Made by a program: the position numbers and the translations under genes | The notes under the pieces: model-generated | What the model was told of the DNA's origin: nothing | The model's database searches: none | What the model saw: the letters and a program-made list of their open reading frames with translations, nothing else | Shown: one piece after another, positions 8,162-16,727 of the stretch | Layout of the letters: each line of letters begins with the position of its first letter | Numbering within the stretch: the stretch's first letter is position 1 | Source: an uncultured Hyphomicrobiales bacterium | GTDB taxonomy: Bacteria; Pseudomonadota; Alphaproteobacteria; Rhizobiales; Beijerinckiaceae | Direction of reading: 5' to 3' | NCBI GenBank assembly: GCA_903884435.1 | Contig: CAISEY010000259.1 | Location: 1-50,569, forward strand | DNA: 50,569 nt

Positions 8162-8404
8162 TTAGCGGCGCGCGCCGATTTCGGGCTTCGGCTTCATGGG
8201 AAGCAGGCCTTCGCGCTGCATCTTCTTGCGGGCCAGCTTGCGGGCCCGGCGCACGGCCTCGGCCTGCTCGCGCGCGCGCTTCTCGGAGGGCTTCTCGTAA
8301 TGGCCGCGCAACTTCATCTCGCGGAAGATGCCCTCGCGCTGCATCTTCTTCTTGAGCGCCTTGAGGGCCTGGTCGACGTTATTGTCACGGACGAGAACTT
8401 GCAC
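8162..8404 (-). CDS. rpsU: 30S ribosomal protein S21
   Basis: An 80-residue, very basic protein starting [25 protein letters not shown], the diagnostic S21 N-terminus, with a C-terminal tail rich in Arg and Lys ([20 protein letters not shown]). S21 joins the 30S subunit platform near the anti-Shine-Dalgarno sequence and aids initiation. The length is at the long end, as is common for alphaproteobacteria. AGGAGT lies a suitable distance upstream of ATG 8404 (8405-8418 region). A promoter-like pair lies at 8500-8528 and an intrinsic terminator follows, so rpsU seems to be a single-gene unit here. Confidence 0.96.
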   Translation of the reverse strand: MQVLVRDNNVDQALKALKKKMQREGIFREMKLRGHYEKPSEKRAREQAEAVRRARKLARKKMQREGLLPMKPKPEIGARR

Positions 8405-8499
8405 GAGGACTCCTGATATGCGCGGGCGTTCCGGACCACGCCAAAGTCTGAAAATCCCGGAAACACGGAACGCATCCGGCGCGTTCAGGGCAGGCGCGG

Positions 8500-8528
8500 C
8501 GAATAGCAGAAGCTTTTCACCTTGTCCA
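8500..8528 (-). promoter_or_regulatory. candidate promoter of rpsU
   Basis: On the minus strand TGGACA (8523-8528) is followed after 17 bases by TATTCG (8500-8505), giving a sigma70-like arrangement with a good -35 and a weak -10. It would give a leader of about 90 bases for rpsU. It lies between rpsU and purK, upstream of the rpsU start only. Assigned from pattern alone. Confidence 0.35.
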
Positions 8529-8565
8529 GCGCGGGCGCGCCGGAAAATCTTGGTGGAAAGCGCCG

Positions 8566-9651
8566 CTATTCCGGCAAAATTCGCGTCACGTGGCCCATTT
8601 TGCGGCCGGCGCGCGCCTCGTGCTTGCCGTAGAGATGCAGGCAGGCGCCGGGCTCGCGCAGGAGATCGCGCCAGGCGAGCGCCTGCGCGCCGATCAGATT
8701 GCGCATCTCGATCCGTCCATGGCGCCGCGTGGAGCCGAGCGGCCAGCCGCAGATGGCGCGCACGTGCTGTTCGAACTGGCTCGTCGCCGCGCCATCGATG
8801 GTCCAGTGACCGGAATTGTGCACCCTCGGAGCTATTTCGTTGACGACCAGGCGCTCGCCGGTCCCTTCGCCAACGACGAACATCTCGACGGCGATGACGC
8901 CGACATAGTCGAGCGCCCTGAGGACCGCCGCCGTGATCTCCATGGCCTCGCGGGCGGTCGCGGGGGAAATCCGCGCCGGCGCGGTGGTGAGGCTGAGGAT
9001 GTGGTTGGCGTGAATGTTTTCATTCACGTCGAAGGCCGCGATGTCGCCGTCCGCGCCGCGCGCCGCGACGACCGAAACCTCCCGGACAAAGGGCACGAGC
9101 CCTTCCAGGATCGAAGGCGCCCCGCCCGTGGCGGAAAAACTCGCGACCGGATCGTCGCCGGGCCGGATCATCGCCTGGCCCTTGCCATCGTAGCCAAAAC
9201 GTCGGGTCTTCAGAATCGCCGGACAGCCGAGGTCCAAGAGCGCCGCGGCGAGCGCCCCGGCGTCGTCGACCGCGCGAAAGGGAGCCGTCTCGATCCCGAG
9301 GCCGTTCAGGAAGGTTTTTTCAACCAGCCGGTCCTGCGAGGTGGCGAGCGCGCGCGGATCGGGACGCACGGGCAGCCGGGCCGCGAGAAATTCCGCCGTG
9401 TGGGCGGGCACGTTCTCGAATTCATAGGTGACAAGCTTCACGCTGGCGGCGAATTCGGCGAGCGCGTCGTCGTTGTCGTAGGCGGCGCGGGTGTGGCGCG
9501 CCGAAACGTCGAAGGCGGGGCCGCTGTCGGGGCAGAATATGTGCGTTCTGATTCCGAGCCGCGCGGCGGCGAGCGACAGCATCCGCCCGAGCTGGCCGGA
9601 TCCCAGGATGCCGATGATGTCGCCGGGAACGACGGATTCGGGATTTGGCAT
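8566..9651 (-). CDS. purK: N5-carboxyaminoimidazole ribonucleotide synthase PurK
   Basis: A 361-residue ATP-grasp enzyme of de novo purine synthesis. It joins AIR, bicarbonate and ATP to N5-CAIR, which PurE then isomerises. Visible landmarks are the N-terminal [28 protein letters not shown] at about 76-83, ATP-grasp segment [14 protein letters not shown] and the metal-binding [19 protein letters not shown] near the C-terminus. It follows purE with a 5-base gap, so translation is likely coupled. The C-terminal MGHVT motif is present. Length and motifs are normal. Confidence 0.96.
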   Translation of the reverse strand: MPNPESVVPGDIIGILGSGQLGRMLSLAAARLGIRTHIFCPDSGPAFDVSARHTRAAYDNDDALAEFAASVKLVTYEFENVPAHTAEFLAARLPVRPDPRALATSQDRLVEKTFLNGLGIETAPFRAVDDAGALAAALLDLGCPAILKTRRFGYDGKGQAMIRPGDDPVASFSATGGAPSILEGLVPFVREVSVVAARGADGDIAAFDVNENIHANHILSLTTAPARISPATAREAMEITAAVLRALDYVGVIAVEMFVVGEGTGERLVVNEIAPRVHNSGHWTIDGAATSQFEQHVRAICGWPLGSTRRHGRIEMRNLIGAQALAWRDLLREPGACLHLYGKHEARAGRKMGHVTRILPE

Positions 9652-9656
9652 CGTCG

Positions 9657-10166
9657 TCAATGTCCCGGGCCCGGCCCGTCGACGGGGCGGTCGGCGACGG
9701 CGGCGGTTTGCGCCGCGCGCCAGTCGTCGAGCCGGCGGGCGAGCGCCTCGTCGTTCAGCGCGAGCACGGCCGCGGCGAGCAGCGCCGCGTTGACCGCGCC
9801 GGCGCGGCCGATCGCCAGCGTGCCCACGGGGATCCCGGCGGGCATCTGGACGATGGACAGCAATGAATCCCGCCCCGAAAGCGCCTTCGATTCGACGGGG
9901 ACGCCGAACACTGGCAGCGGGGTCATCGAGGCCGTCATGCCCGGAAGGTGGGCGGCTCCGCCGGCGCCCGCGATCACGACCCTGAATCCGGCGGCCTTCG
10001 CGCCCTTCGCGAAAGCCACGAGCCGGTCCGGGGTTCGGTGGGCGGAAACGATGCGCGCCTCGTGGCCCACGCCGAGCGCGTCGAGCGTTTGCGCGGCGTG
10101 ACGCATGGTTTCCCAGTCCGACTGGCTGCCCATGATGATGGCGACAGGATGAGCGCCGCTGGCCAA
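9657..10166 (-). CDS. purE: N5-carboxyaminoimidazole ribonucleotide mutase PurE
   Basis: A 169-residue class I PurE. It carries the phosphate-binding GSQSDWETM (13-21), the SAHRTPDRL active-site loop with catalytic His, and [11 protein letters not shown] with the second active-site region. It converts N5-CAIR to CAIR and is active as an octamer. The start is unusual: the frame has no ATG or GTG upstream of the conserved [11 protein letters not shown] core, and the likely initiator is TTG at 10164-10166, preceded 5 bases away by GGGGGG. Starting at the internal ATG would remove the first strand. It precedes purK in the same operon. Confidence 0.95.
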   Translation of the reverse strand: MASGAHPVAIIMGSQSDWETMRHAAQTLDALGVGHEARIVSAHRTPDRLVAFAKGAKAAGFRVVIAGAGGAAHLPGMTASMTPLPVFGVPVESKALSGRDSLLSIVQMPAGIPVGTLAIGRAGAVNAALLAAAVLALNDEALARRLDDWRAAQTAAVADRPVDGPGPGH

Positions 10167-10236
10167 GAAAGCCCCCCATTTCGCGGAAAGCTCGCGGACA
10201 TAGACGAAGCCCCGGCCCGCCGCAAGCGGGACGACG

Positions 10237-10455
10237 TCAGGCGATGATGTCGGGGGTCAGCTGGTCCTCGAGGAAGCTCACCCGGTCGCGCAAGGTGAGC
10301 TTGCGCTTCTTCAGCCGTTGCAATTGAAGCTGATCGACGGAACCCACGCGATGCAGCGCCTCGATGGCGACGTCGAGATCGCGATGTTCCTCGCGCAAAC
10401 GTTCGATTTCGGCGCGCAAGGCGTTGCTTTCCCCGTCGCCCGTTGAATTCGACAT
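10237..10455 (-). CDS. YdcH/DUF465 family small coiled-coil protein
   Basis: A 72-residue protein, strongly helical. The segment [26 protein letters not shown] and the basic [18 protein letters not shown] match the DUF465 (YdcH) pattern of small alphaproteobacterial proteins. Function is not known. ATG 10455 is preferred because the upstream extension of the frame has no family similarity. It lies 70 bases before purE on the same strand and is divergent from a second YdcH gene at 10636, with 180 bases between the two start codons that must hold both promoters. Confidence 0.85.
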   Translation of the reverse strand: MSNSTGDGESNALRAEIERLREEHRDLDVAIEALHRVGSVDQLQLQRLKKRKLTLRDRVSFLEDQLTPDIIA

Positions 10456-10635
10456 GAACAAGCTCTGCCGCCAGCGAATGTGCGGCCACCAACTAACCCG
10501 GGGGCGTTGGCGAACGCAAGCGCCACGAAATGTTAAGACTGACCGTTTCGACGACGTTTGTGTGACAGATTTCGCTTGCCGGAATTCCGCCTTGTGGCAC
10601 ACTTGTCGCGTCAGCATCAAAACGGGAGACGTTTC

Positions 10636-10824
10636 ATGTCCCTGCAAAACCATCTCGTCGAACTCGAACGCCGGCACCAGACGCTGGAAAAGCAGATCGA
10701 GACGGAAAAGGTTCATCCAGGCGCGAGCGATCTCAGAGTGGCCGAGCTGAAGCGAAAGAAACTGCTGCTCAAGGACGAAATCCGGAAATTGCGGGAAAAT
10801 CTGAGCGTCCCGTCCATGCACTGA
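10636..10824 (+). CDS. YdcH/DUF465 family small coiled-coil protein, second copy
   Basis: A 62-residue helical protein: LQNHLVELERRHQTLEKQIE then a basic VAELKRKKLLLKDEIRKLRE, the DUF465 core. It is a paralogue of the divergent neighbour at 10237-10455 but is only distantly similar. GGGAGA lies at 10624-10629 before ATG 10636. No known function. No terminator of the stem plus T-run type is visible downstream; the 196 bases to the next gene show nothing else I can name. Confidence 0.87.
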   Translation: MSLQNHLVELERRHQTLEKQIETEKVHPGASDLRVAELKRKKLLLKDEIRKLRENLSVPSMH

Positions 10825-11020
10825 TCCATCTATCTTTCCCCGGGTTCCGTCGCGCGCGGCGGGAGACGTCCGCCTGACCGTTGGACGATGCGGACGCGCG
10901 GGGAAGACGATATCGAAAAAGGGGACTGGAACTCGCTCGCGGGCGGGTTTATGAGGTTGCCTGCTTCATCAAAGGGCTCTCGTCAACAAACGCCGGAGTT
11001 CAGGCGCCGGACCCGCGAAC

Positions 11021-12793
11021 ATGAACCCATCCAGCGAAAACGCCTCGCCGTCCCCTGACGAAGTCCGCGCCGCGCTGGGGCGATTGCGCGCTTTCGCCGA
11101 TTTCTCGCATTCGCCGCGCCTCGTCAGTTTTCTCGAGTTCATCGTCGGGGAGGCGCTGGAAGGCCGCGGCGATTCGTTGCGCGCCTACACGGTCGCCGTG
11201 TCCGTGTTCGAGCGCGACGCGAATTTCGACGCGCACAACAATTCCATCGTCCGGGTCGAGGCGACGCGCCTGCGCAAGGCGATCAGAAATTACTACGAAG
11301 GCGACGGCCGCGACGATCCGGTGCGCATCGAGGTTCCGCTCGGCGGATACGTGCCGAAATTCGTTCGCAACGCGCCGGCGCCGGTCGCGCGGCCGCCCGC
11401 GGAGCCGACGCGCGCGGCGGATCCGGAACCCGCGGTTTTCGCGGTCGCCGCGGCGGCTCCCCCGCCCGCCGCGCGGCAAACCCGCCGGAGCGTCGCCCTG
11501 GCCGGCGCCGGTCTCGCGCTCGTGGCCGTCGCCTTCGGGCTCGGGACGCGGTTCGTTGAACCGGGCGCGTCGAGGTTCGCCCTGACCGAACCCGCGACGA
11601 AGGCCGAGCCGCAGCGCGCGGCCTCGATTCTGCCGCTCGTCAACGTGAGCGCCATTCAGGTCGACGCCGAGGACGTGGACGCCTGGTCCGTCGCCGGGCA
11701 ATTGCAGCAGGAGCTCGCCGACGCCATCGCAAGGTTCGACGAGGTCGGCGTGCTGCGTGGTTTCGCGCGCTCCAATGGCGATCTTCCGCCCCCGGCGGTC
11801 GCGGACTACGAGTTGCAGGGCCATGTCGATCTGCTGGAGAACCGGCGGGTCGAGGCGACCTTCCGTCTGCTGCACGCGGTCGATCGCCGCGTCGTCTGGA
11901 GCGGCGCGTTCAACCTGCCGTCCGTTTCGATCGACGCGGGCGAGCGCGCCGGGCTCGTTCGTTCGGTGGCGACTCCCATCGCCCAGCCGTTCGGCGCCAT
12001 CGCCAGCGACTTGCGCGCGCGGATCGACACGGGAGCGCCGACGTCCAGAAGCGCGGAGTGCATCGCGCGGTTCGAGGATTTCTGGGATGTCCGCACCGAG
12101 GCGACGCGGCGCGCCGCGCACGAGTGCCTGACCGCGGCGGTCGCCGCGCAGCCGCGGGCGGTCGCTTATCTGGTCCGGCTCGCCAGTCTCAATATCGCCG
12201 AATATCTCGGCGATCTGCCGCGCCTTGATTCGAGGCCGCCGCTCGACGCGGCCGAGGACTTCGCCCGGATGGCCATCCGGATCGCGCCGCAGCGCGCCCA
12301 TCCCTATCTCGCCCTGTCGCAGGCGCTCAATTTGCGCGGCGACTACGAGAACGCGCTGCACCTCGCCGAACACGCGCGGGAACTGAATCCCTTCGACACC
12401 GAGATCATGGCCCAGCTTGGCGCCATCTACATCGTGCGCGGCAAGCCCGACGCCGGGGCGCGCCTGTTGAGACAGGCGATGGAAGGCAATCCGGCCTATC
12501 CGGGCTGGATCAATTTTTATCTCTTTCTCGAGGCCTTCATGCGCGACGATCCCGTCGCGCAGCGGGCGGCGATCGGCAATATCGGCGAGAGCCAGGAGCC
12601 GGACGCGATTTTCGCCCGCGTCATCGCGGCGGCGGAATCCGGCGAGATCGACGAGGCGAGACGCCTGCTCGGCGAGTTGCGCGACAACGCGCCCTCCTTC
12701 GCGGCTTCGCCGCGCAAGGGGCTCGAGCGGCTGACCCTCGCGCCGGGCGTCATCGACAGGATGATGTTCTCGATGAAGAAAGCCGGCCTTTGA
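11021..12793 (+). CDS. membrane-anchored protein with N-terminal DNA-binding-like domain and C-terminal TPR region
   Basis: A 590-residue protein in four parts. Residues about 10-125 match a domain I know from the N-termini of bacterial TPR or adenylate-cyclase-like proteins (LVSFLEFIVGEALEGRG, YTVAVSVFERDANFD, IVRVEATRLRKAIRNYY, VRIEVPLGGYVPKF), similar to a winged-helix transcription-activator domain. A Pro/Ala-rich linker follows. One membrane segment lies near 158-178 (VALAGAGLALVAVAFGLG). The outer part holds a TolB-like domain (about 200-320) and TPR-like helices (about 360-560). This layout, cytoplasmic DNA-binding-like head and periplasmic sensor, resembles ToxR/CadC one-component regulators. 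No target is known. ATG 11021 lacks a strong ribosome site. Confidence 0.75.
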   Translation: MNPSSENASPSPDEVRAALGRLRAFADFSHSPRLVSFLEFIVGEALEGRGDSLRAYTVAVSVFERDANFDAHNNSIVRVEATRLRKAIRNYYEGDGRDDPVRIEVPLGGYVPKFVRNAPAPVARPPAEPTRAADPEPAVFAVAAAAPPPAARQTRRSVALAGAGLALVAVAFGLGTRFVEPGASRFALTEPATKAEPQRAASILPLVNVSAIQVDAEDVDAWSVAGQLQQELADAIARFDEVGVLRGFARSNGDLPPPAVADYELQGHVDLLENRRVEATFRLLHAVDRRVVWSGAFNLPSVSIDAGERAGLVRSVATPIAQPFGAIASDLRARIDTGAPTSRSAECIARFEDFWDVRTEATRRAAHECLTAAVAAQPRAVAYLVRLASLNIAEYLGDLPRLDSRPPLDAAEDFARMAIRIAPQRAHPYLALSQALNLRGDYENALHLAEHARELNPFDTEIMAQLGAIYIVRGKPDAGARLLRQAMEGNPAYPGWINFYLFLEAFMRDDPVAQRAAIGNIGESQEPDAIFARVIAAAESGEIDEARRLLGELRDNAPSFAASPRKGLERLTLAPGVIDRMMFSMKKAGL

Positions 12794-12820
12794 GGGCCAG
12801 CGCGCTGGCCGCGAACCTGT

Positions 12821-14452
12821 TCAGGTCACGTCGCGCGTCATGTCGCGCAACCTGAATTTCTGGATCTTGCCGGTCGAGGTTTTCGGGAGTTCGACGAACA
12901 CCACGTGTTTCGGACATTTGAAGCGCGCCAGATGGCCGCGGCACCAGTCGATCAGCTCTTCCGCGCTCGCCTTTTTTCCCGGTCGCAGCTCGACGAAGGC
13001 GCAGGGCGTCTCGCCCCAGCGGTCGTCAGCCTTCGCGACGACGGCCGCCGCCTGCACGGCGGGGTGTTTGTAGAGCGCGTCCTCGACCTCGATCGAGGAA
13101 ATGTTCTCGCCGCCGGAGATGATGATGTCCTTCGAGCGGTCCTTGAGCTGGACGTATCCGTCGGGGTGTTTGACGCCGAGGTCGCCGGAATGGAACCAGC
13201 CGCCGGCGAAGGCCGCGTCGGTCGCCTTTTTGTTCTTGAGATAGCCCTTCATCACGACATTGCCGCGGAACATGACTTCTCCGAGCGTTTCTCCATCGGG
13301 GGGCGTGGATCGCATGGTCCCGGGGTCCATCACGTCGAGGCCCTCCAGCACGGGATAACGCACGCCCTGGCGTGATTTGCGCGCGGCCTGTTCGGCCAGC
13401 GGCAGGTCGTTCCAGGCCTCGTGCCACTCGTTGACGACGGCGGGGCCATAGACTTCGGTGAGCCCGTAGAGATGGGTGACGTTGAAGCCGGCTTCCTTCA
13501 TCGCGGCGAGCACCGCCTCGGGCGGCGGCGCGGCGGCCGTGAAGAACTCGACCCGGTGCGGAAGGGGTTTTTTGTCGGACGCGGGCGCGTTGAGAAGCGT
13601 CGACATGACGATGGGCGCGCCGCAGAGATGGGTGACTTTCTCCGTCGCGATGAGATCGAACATGCGCGCGGCGCGCACCTGTCGCAGGCACACCTGCACG
13701 CCGGCGGCGAGCACGATGGACCAGGGGAAGCACCAGCCGTTGCAGTGGAACATCGGCAACGTCCAGAGATAGACCGGATGGCGTCCGAGATTGCCGGTGA
13801 GCAGGTTGCCCATGGCGAGCAGCGCCGCGCCGCGGTGGTGATAGACGACGCCCTTGGGGTCGCCCGTGGTGCCGGACGTGTAGTTGAGCGCGATGGCGTC
13901 CCATTCGTCGCCGGGCGTTTTCCACGCGAAGGCGGGATCCCCGGAGGCAACGCAGGCTTCGTAGTCGATTTCGCCGATCCGTTCGCCGGGGCCGTCGTAT
14001 TCGTGATCGTCGTAGTCGATCACGAGCGGCCTCGCCTTCGCCAGCGCGAGGGCCTCCTTCATCACGCCGGAAAATTCGCGATCGACGATCACGACCTTCG
14101 TTTCCGCGTGATCGAGGCCGAAGGCCAGGATCGGCGCGTCGAGGCGCGTGTTGAGCGTGTTGAGAACGCCGCCGGTCATGGGAACGCCATAGTGGCACTC
14201 GAGCATCGCGGGCGTGTTGGCGAGCATGACCGTCACCGTGTCGCCGCGTCCGACGCCCTGTCGCGCCAGCGCCGAGGCGAGCCTCCGCGCTCGCTCGTAA
14301 AACTCGCGGTAGGTCCGGCGTAGCGGGCCATGGACGATGGCCACGCGGTCGGGAAACACCGCCGCCGAACGTTCCAGAAAGCCGAGCGGCGTCAGCGGCT
14401 GGTGATTCGCCGGGTTGCGGTCGAGGTCGATGTCATAGGGGCTGCGGTTCAT
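12821..14452 (-). CDS. acyl-CoA synthetase (AMP-forming), medium-chain / DmdB-like
   Basis: A 543-residue ANL-superfamily ligase that activates a carboxylic acid through an acyl-AMP to acyl-CoA. The P-loop NYTSGTTGDPKGVVYHHRG lies near 190-208, the aromatic gate region LPMFHCNGWCFPW next, then LYGLTEVYGP, the adenine and hinge motifs GWFHSGDLGVKHPDGYVQLKDRSKDIIISGGENIS, and the C-terminal catalytic Lys in TSTGKIQKF. PMFHCNGW and VYGPA occur in the group that includes DMSP-CoA ligase and medium-chain ligases. The substrate cannot be fixed. It converges with the membrane protein ending at 12793 and has no catabolic partner adjacent. Confidence 0.9.
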   Translation of the reverse strand: MNRSPYDIDLDRNPANHQPLTPLGFLERSAAVFPDRVAIVHGPLRRTYREFYERARRLASALARQGVGRGDTVTVMLANTPAMLECHYGVPMTGGVLNTLNTRLDAPILAFGLDHAETKVVIVDREFSGVMKEALALAKARPLVIDYDDHEYDGPGERIGEIDYEACVASGDPAFAWKTPGDEWDAIALNYTSGTTGDPKGVVYHHRGAALLAMGNLLTGNLGRHPVYLWTLPMFHCNGWCFPWSIVLAAGVQVCLRQVRAARMFDLIATEKVTHLCGAPIVMSTLLNAPASDKKPLPHRVEFFTAAAPPPEAVLAAMKEAGFNVTHLYGLTEVYGPAVVNEWHEAWNDLPLAEQAARKSRQGVRYPVLEGLDVMDPGTMRSTPPDGETLGEVMFRGNVVMKGYLKNKKATDAAFAGGWFHSGDLGVKHPDGYVQLKDRSKDIIISGGENISSIEVEDALYKHPAVQAAAVVAKADDRWGETPCAFVELRPGKKASAEELIDWCRGHLARFKCPKHVVFVELPKTSTGKIQKFRLRDMTRDVT

Positions 14453-14538
14453 GTCGGGGGCTCCGGACGTTTCCCGCCGACCAGTCTACTCCCGCGCGCG
14501 CCGGGGCCCCAATCCTGCGAAAGGCCAGGGAGCCTGCG

Positions 14539-15794
14539 TCAGGCGGGCCGCGGCCAGCGCGGCAGGCCGCGCGCGAGGGGAACGTCCCGCGCCACGCGAT
14601 GCAGGATCACGGCGAACAGCGCCAGCGTCGCCAGCAGTCCCAGCGGGACATGCGTCGCTTCCGCGACGCCGCGGGCGACGATGGGCGTCGACCAGGCCAG
14701 CGCCAGCAGGGATTTTTCCCAGGGTTGGAAGCCGTCCCGAAGGGCGTGCGCGGTCACGAAGGCGATGGCGGGGCCAAGCAGCGTCATGTCGTAGTCGAAG
14801 CCATAGGGCGTCGCCAGCGCGGAGGCGGCCAGCAGCGTGGCGGACTTGAGCCTCCCGTCCGCGGTCGAGCGCCAGACCGCGACGACGCAGGCGGCGAGCG
14901 CGAGAACCAGCGCGCCCTGGCGAGTTCCACGGAGCCGCCGGACAGGCGGATCGCGGCGAACAGGCTTTGCATCTTGTGAAAGCCGGTGTTGCTGTATTCG
15001 AGCCCGCCGTGGCGCAGTTCCGGCAACGCGTCGAGGAAGGCGAGCCAGGTCTGGCTTCCGAAGGCCGCCCAGGTCGCCAGGGTCATCGCGACAACCGTCG
15101 CCGCGGCGGCCGCGAAGGCGCGCCAGCAGCCGCCCGCCGCGAGAGCCAGCGGCGCGAGCACGCCCAGTTGCGGCTTGAAGGCGATCAGCCCGAAGAGCAG
15201 GCCCGCGAGCAGCGGGCGCGACCCGAGGGAGACAAGCGCGCCGGTGAACAGGGCCGCGATGGCGAAACCCGTCTGCCCGTGGCCAAAATTGACGTAGACC
15301 GCCGGGAAGGCGAGGGCGGGCAGCATGGCCTCCTTCTCCGGCAGGACGCGGCGAAAGGCCGCGAGCGCCGCCGCCAGCGTCGCGCCCTGCCAGAGGAAGA
15401 AGGCGACGAGATAGGGGAAACAGGCGAGCAGCGCCGCCACCGGCAGGAAGAAGGGCGGATAGCCCCAGGTGAAAATCGCGGTCTTCTCGCCGAAGATTTC
15501 GCGCTGGCGGGCGAATTCGGCGGCGTTGTCGAAGGGCGCCGCCGGGCGACCGTCGAGCACGAGGGTTCCGGAGGCGTAGACCTGCGCGAAATCGGTGCCG
15601 AGCGGGCGGTCCTGCCAGTCCAGCAGACCGCGGGCCGAGCCGAACCAGACGAGGGTTCCCAGCACATAGGCCGCGACCAGCATCAGCGAATAGACGCGAA
15701 GGCGGTCGGCGGTCAGCCAGGTTCCCGTTCGCAGGCTGGCCAGCATGGAAGCGCGCTCCGTCTCGCCCGCCGTCCGTGGCGGGGATTCGCGCAT
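14539..15794 (-). pseudogene. GT87/DUF2029-type integral membrane glycosyltransferase, single frameshift
   Basis: Two overlapping frames together encode one multi-pass membrane protein of about 418 residues, the usual size for DUF2029 (GT87) polyprenol-phosphate-sugar mannosyl or arabinosyl transferases. The first part runs from ATG 15794 to the segment GGSVELAR (near 14920) and includes WQDRPLGTDFAQVYASG, GYPPFFLPVAA and VNFGHGQTG, all family-like. After that the frame turns to Arg/Ser/Pro-rich nonsense, while the next frame continues sensibly with QGALVLALAACVVAVWRST and ATPYGFDYDMTLLGP to a stop at 14539. One missing base around 14916-14922 explains this. It may be a true pseudogene or a sequencing error. 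Confidence 0.8.
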
Positions 15795-15816
15795 ATTGTG
15801 AGGCGCGAGCGGCTAA

Positions 15817-15833
15817 GGCGCGATTAACGCGCC
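15817..15833 (-). terminator. hairpin after the TauE-like gene
   Basis: GGCGCG and CGCGCC (15817-15822, 15828-15833) form a perfect 6-bp stem with a 5-base AT loop, 2 bases after the TauE-like gene's stop codon. It is followed on the minus strand only by TTAG, so it is a weak terminator at best. Confidence 0.35.
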
Positions 15834-15835
15834 GG

Positions 15836-16597
15836 TCAGGCGCCGCGCATGATGGCGGCGGCCCCGTCCCAGACGAGTTTCAGCCCCACGCCGAAGGTCA
15901 GGGCGCGCACCATCGGATAGAACTTCGCGCCGGACAAATGGCGGACCATCCAGACACCCAGGAAAGTCGAGGCGATGGCCAGCGGCAGCAGGACGCCGGA
16001 GGTCGCCAGATTGGGGCCGGACAACTGGTCGATCGCCATGAACACGCCGAATTTCACGTAGTTCACGATGGCGAACAGCACGGCCATCGTGCCGGCGTAG
16101 ACCGCCGGAGCCAGTTTTTGCGGCATCAGGTAAACCTGAACCGGCACGCCGCCAGCGTTGGCGATGAACGAGGTGAAACCGCCGACCGAGCACCAGAGCG
16201 TCGCCTTGCCGACGGCGGGCCGCTCCGGGGCGGCGTCGGCCGCGGCGCGTCCAACCGAGACGAGCACGAAAACCGAGGCGATCAGGCCGACGCAGAGCTG
16301 GACGACGGAGGCCGATACCTTCGCCGCCATCAGCGTGCCGACGGCGATGCCGATGAAGATGCCCGGCAGGCAAAACAGCAGATTCTGGCGATGCAGATTC
16401 CTGCGGTAGGCCCAGACGCCCACGAGATCCTGCGCCATGAGAATGGGCAACTGGATCGCCACCGCCTGAACTGGTGGAATCACGAGACACAGAAGCGGCA
16501 GCGACAGGGCGCCCATGCCGGAAAAGCCGCCCTTGCCCATGCCCTGCAGAATCACGGCGGGGATCGCCGCGAGGTAAAAATGCCAGTCGGAAATCAT
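15836..16597 (-). CDS. TauE/SafE-family membrane permease (sulfite/anion exporter-like)
   Basis: A 253-residue membrane protein with about eight hydrophobic segments. The N-terminal ILQGMGKGGFSGMGALSLPLL and the repeated half-site WCSVGGFTSFIANAGGVPVQVYLMPQ are the two TauE/SafE signatures (PF01925). The family exports sulfite, sulfoacetate or other organic anions. I prefer ATG 16597 over TTG 16606 three codons upstream. It is divergent from prpE (about 130 bases between starts). Neighbours give no sulfur-metabolism context, so the substrate is unknown. Confidence 0.87.
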   Translation of the reverse strand: MISDWHFYLAAIPAVILQGMGKGGFSGMGALSLPLLCLVIPPVQAVAIQLPILMAQDLVGVWAYRRNLHRQNLLFCLPGIFIGIAVGTLMAAKVSASVVQLCVGLIASVFVLVSVGRAAADAAPERPAVGKATLWCSVGGFTSFIANAGGVPVQVYLMPQKLAPAVYAGTMAVLFAIVNYVKFGVFMAIDQLSGPNLATSGVLLPLAIASTFLGVWMVRHLSGAKFYPMVRALTFGVGLKLVWDGAAAIMRGA

Positions 16598-16727
16598 CCG
16601 CGTCAAAATCCCGTGTCGCGATGTCGCGGCGAGCGCCGCGAGCCGTGCGTCGAAAAGCTAATGGCCGCGCGGTTGCGCGGAGCCATGGAGTCTCTCTAAG
16701 GTCCGCGCTGAAATTCCGGAGGACGTC

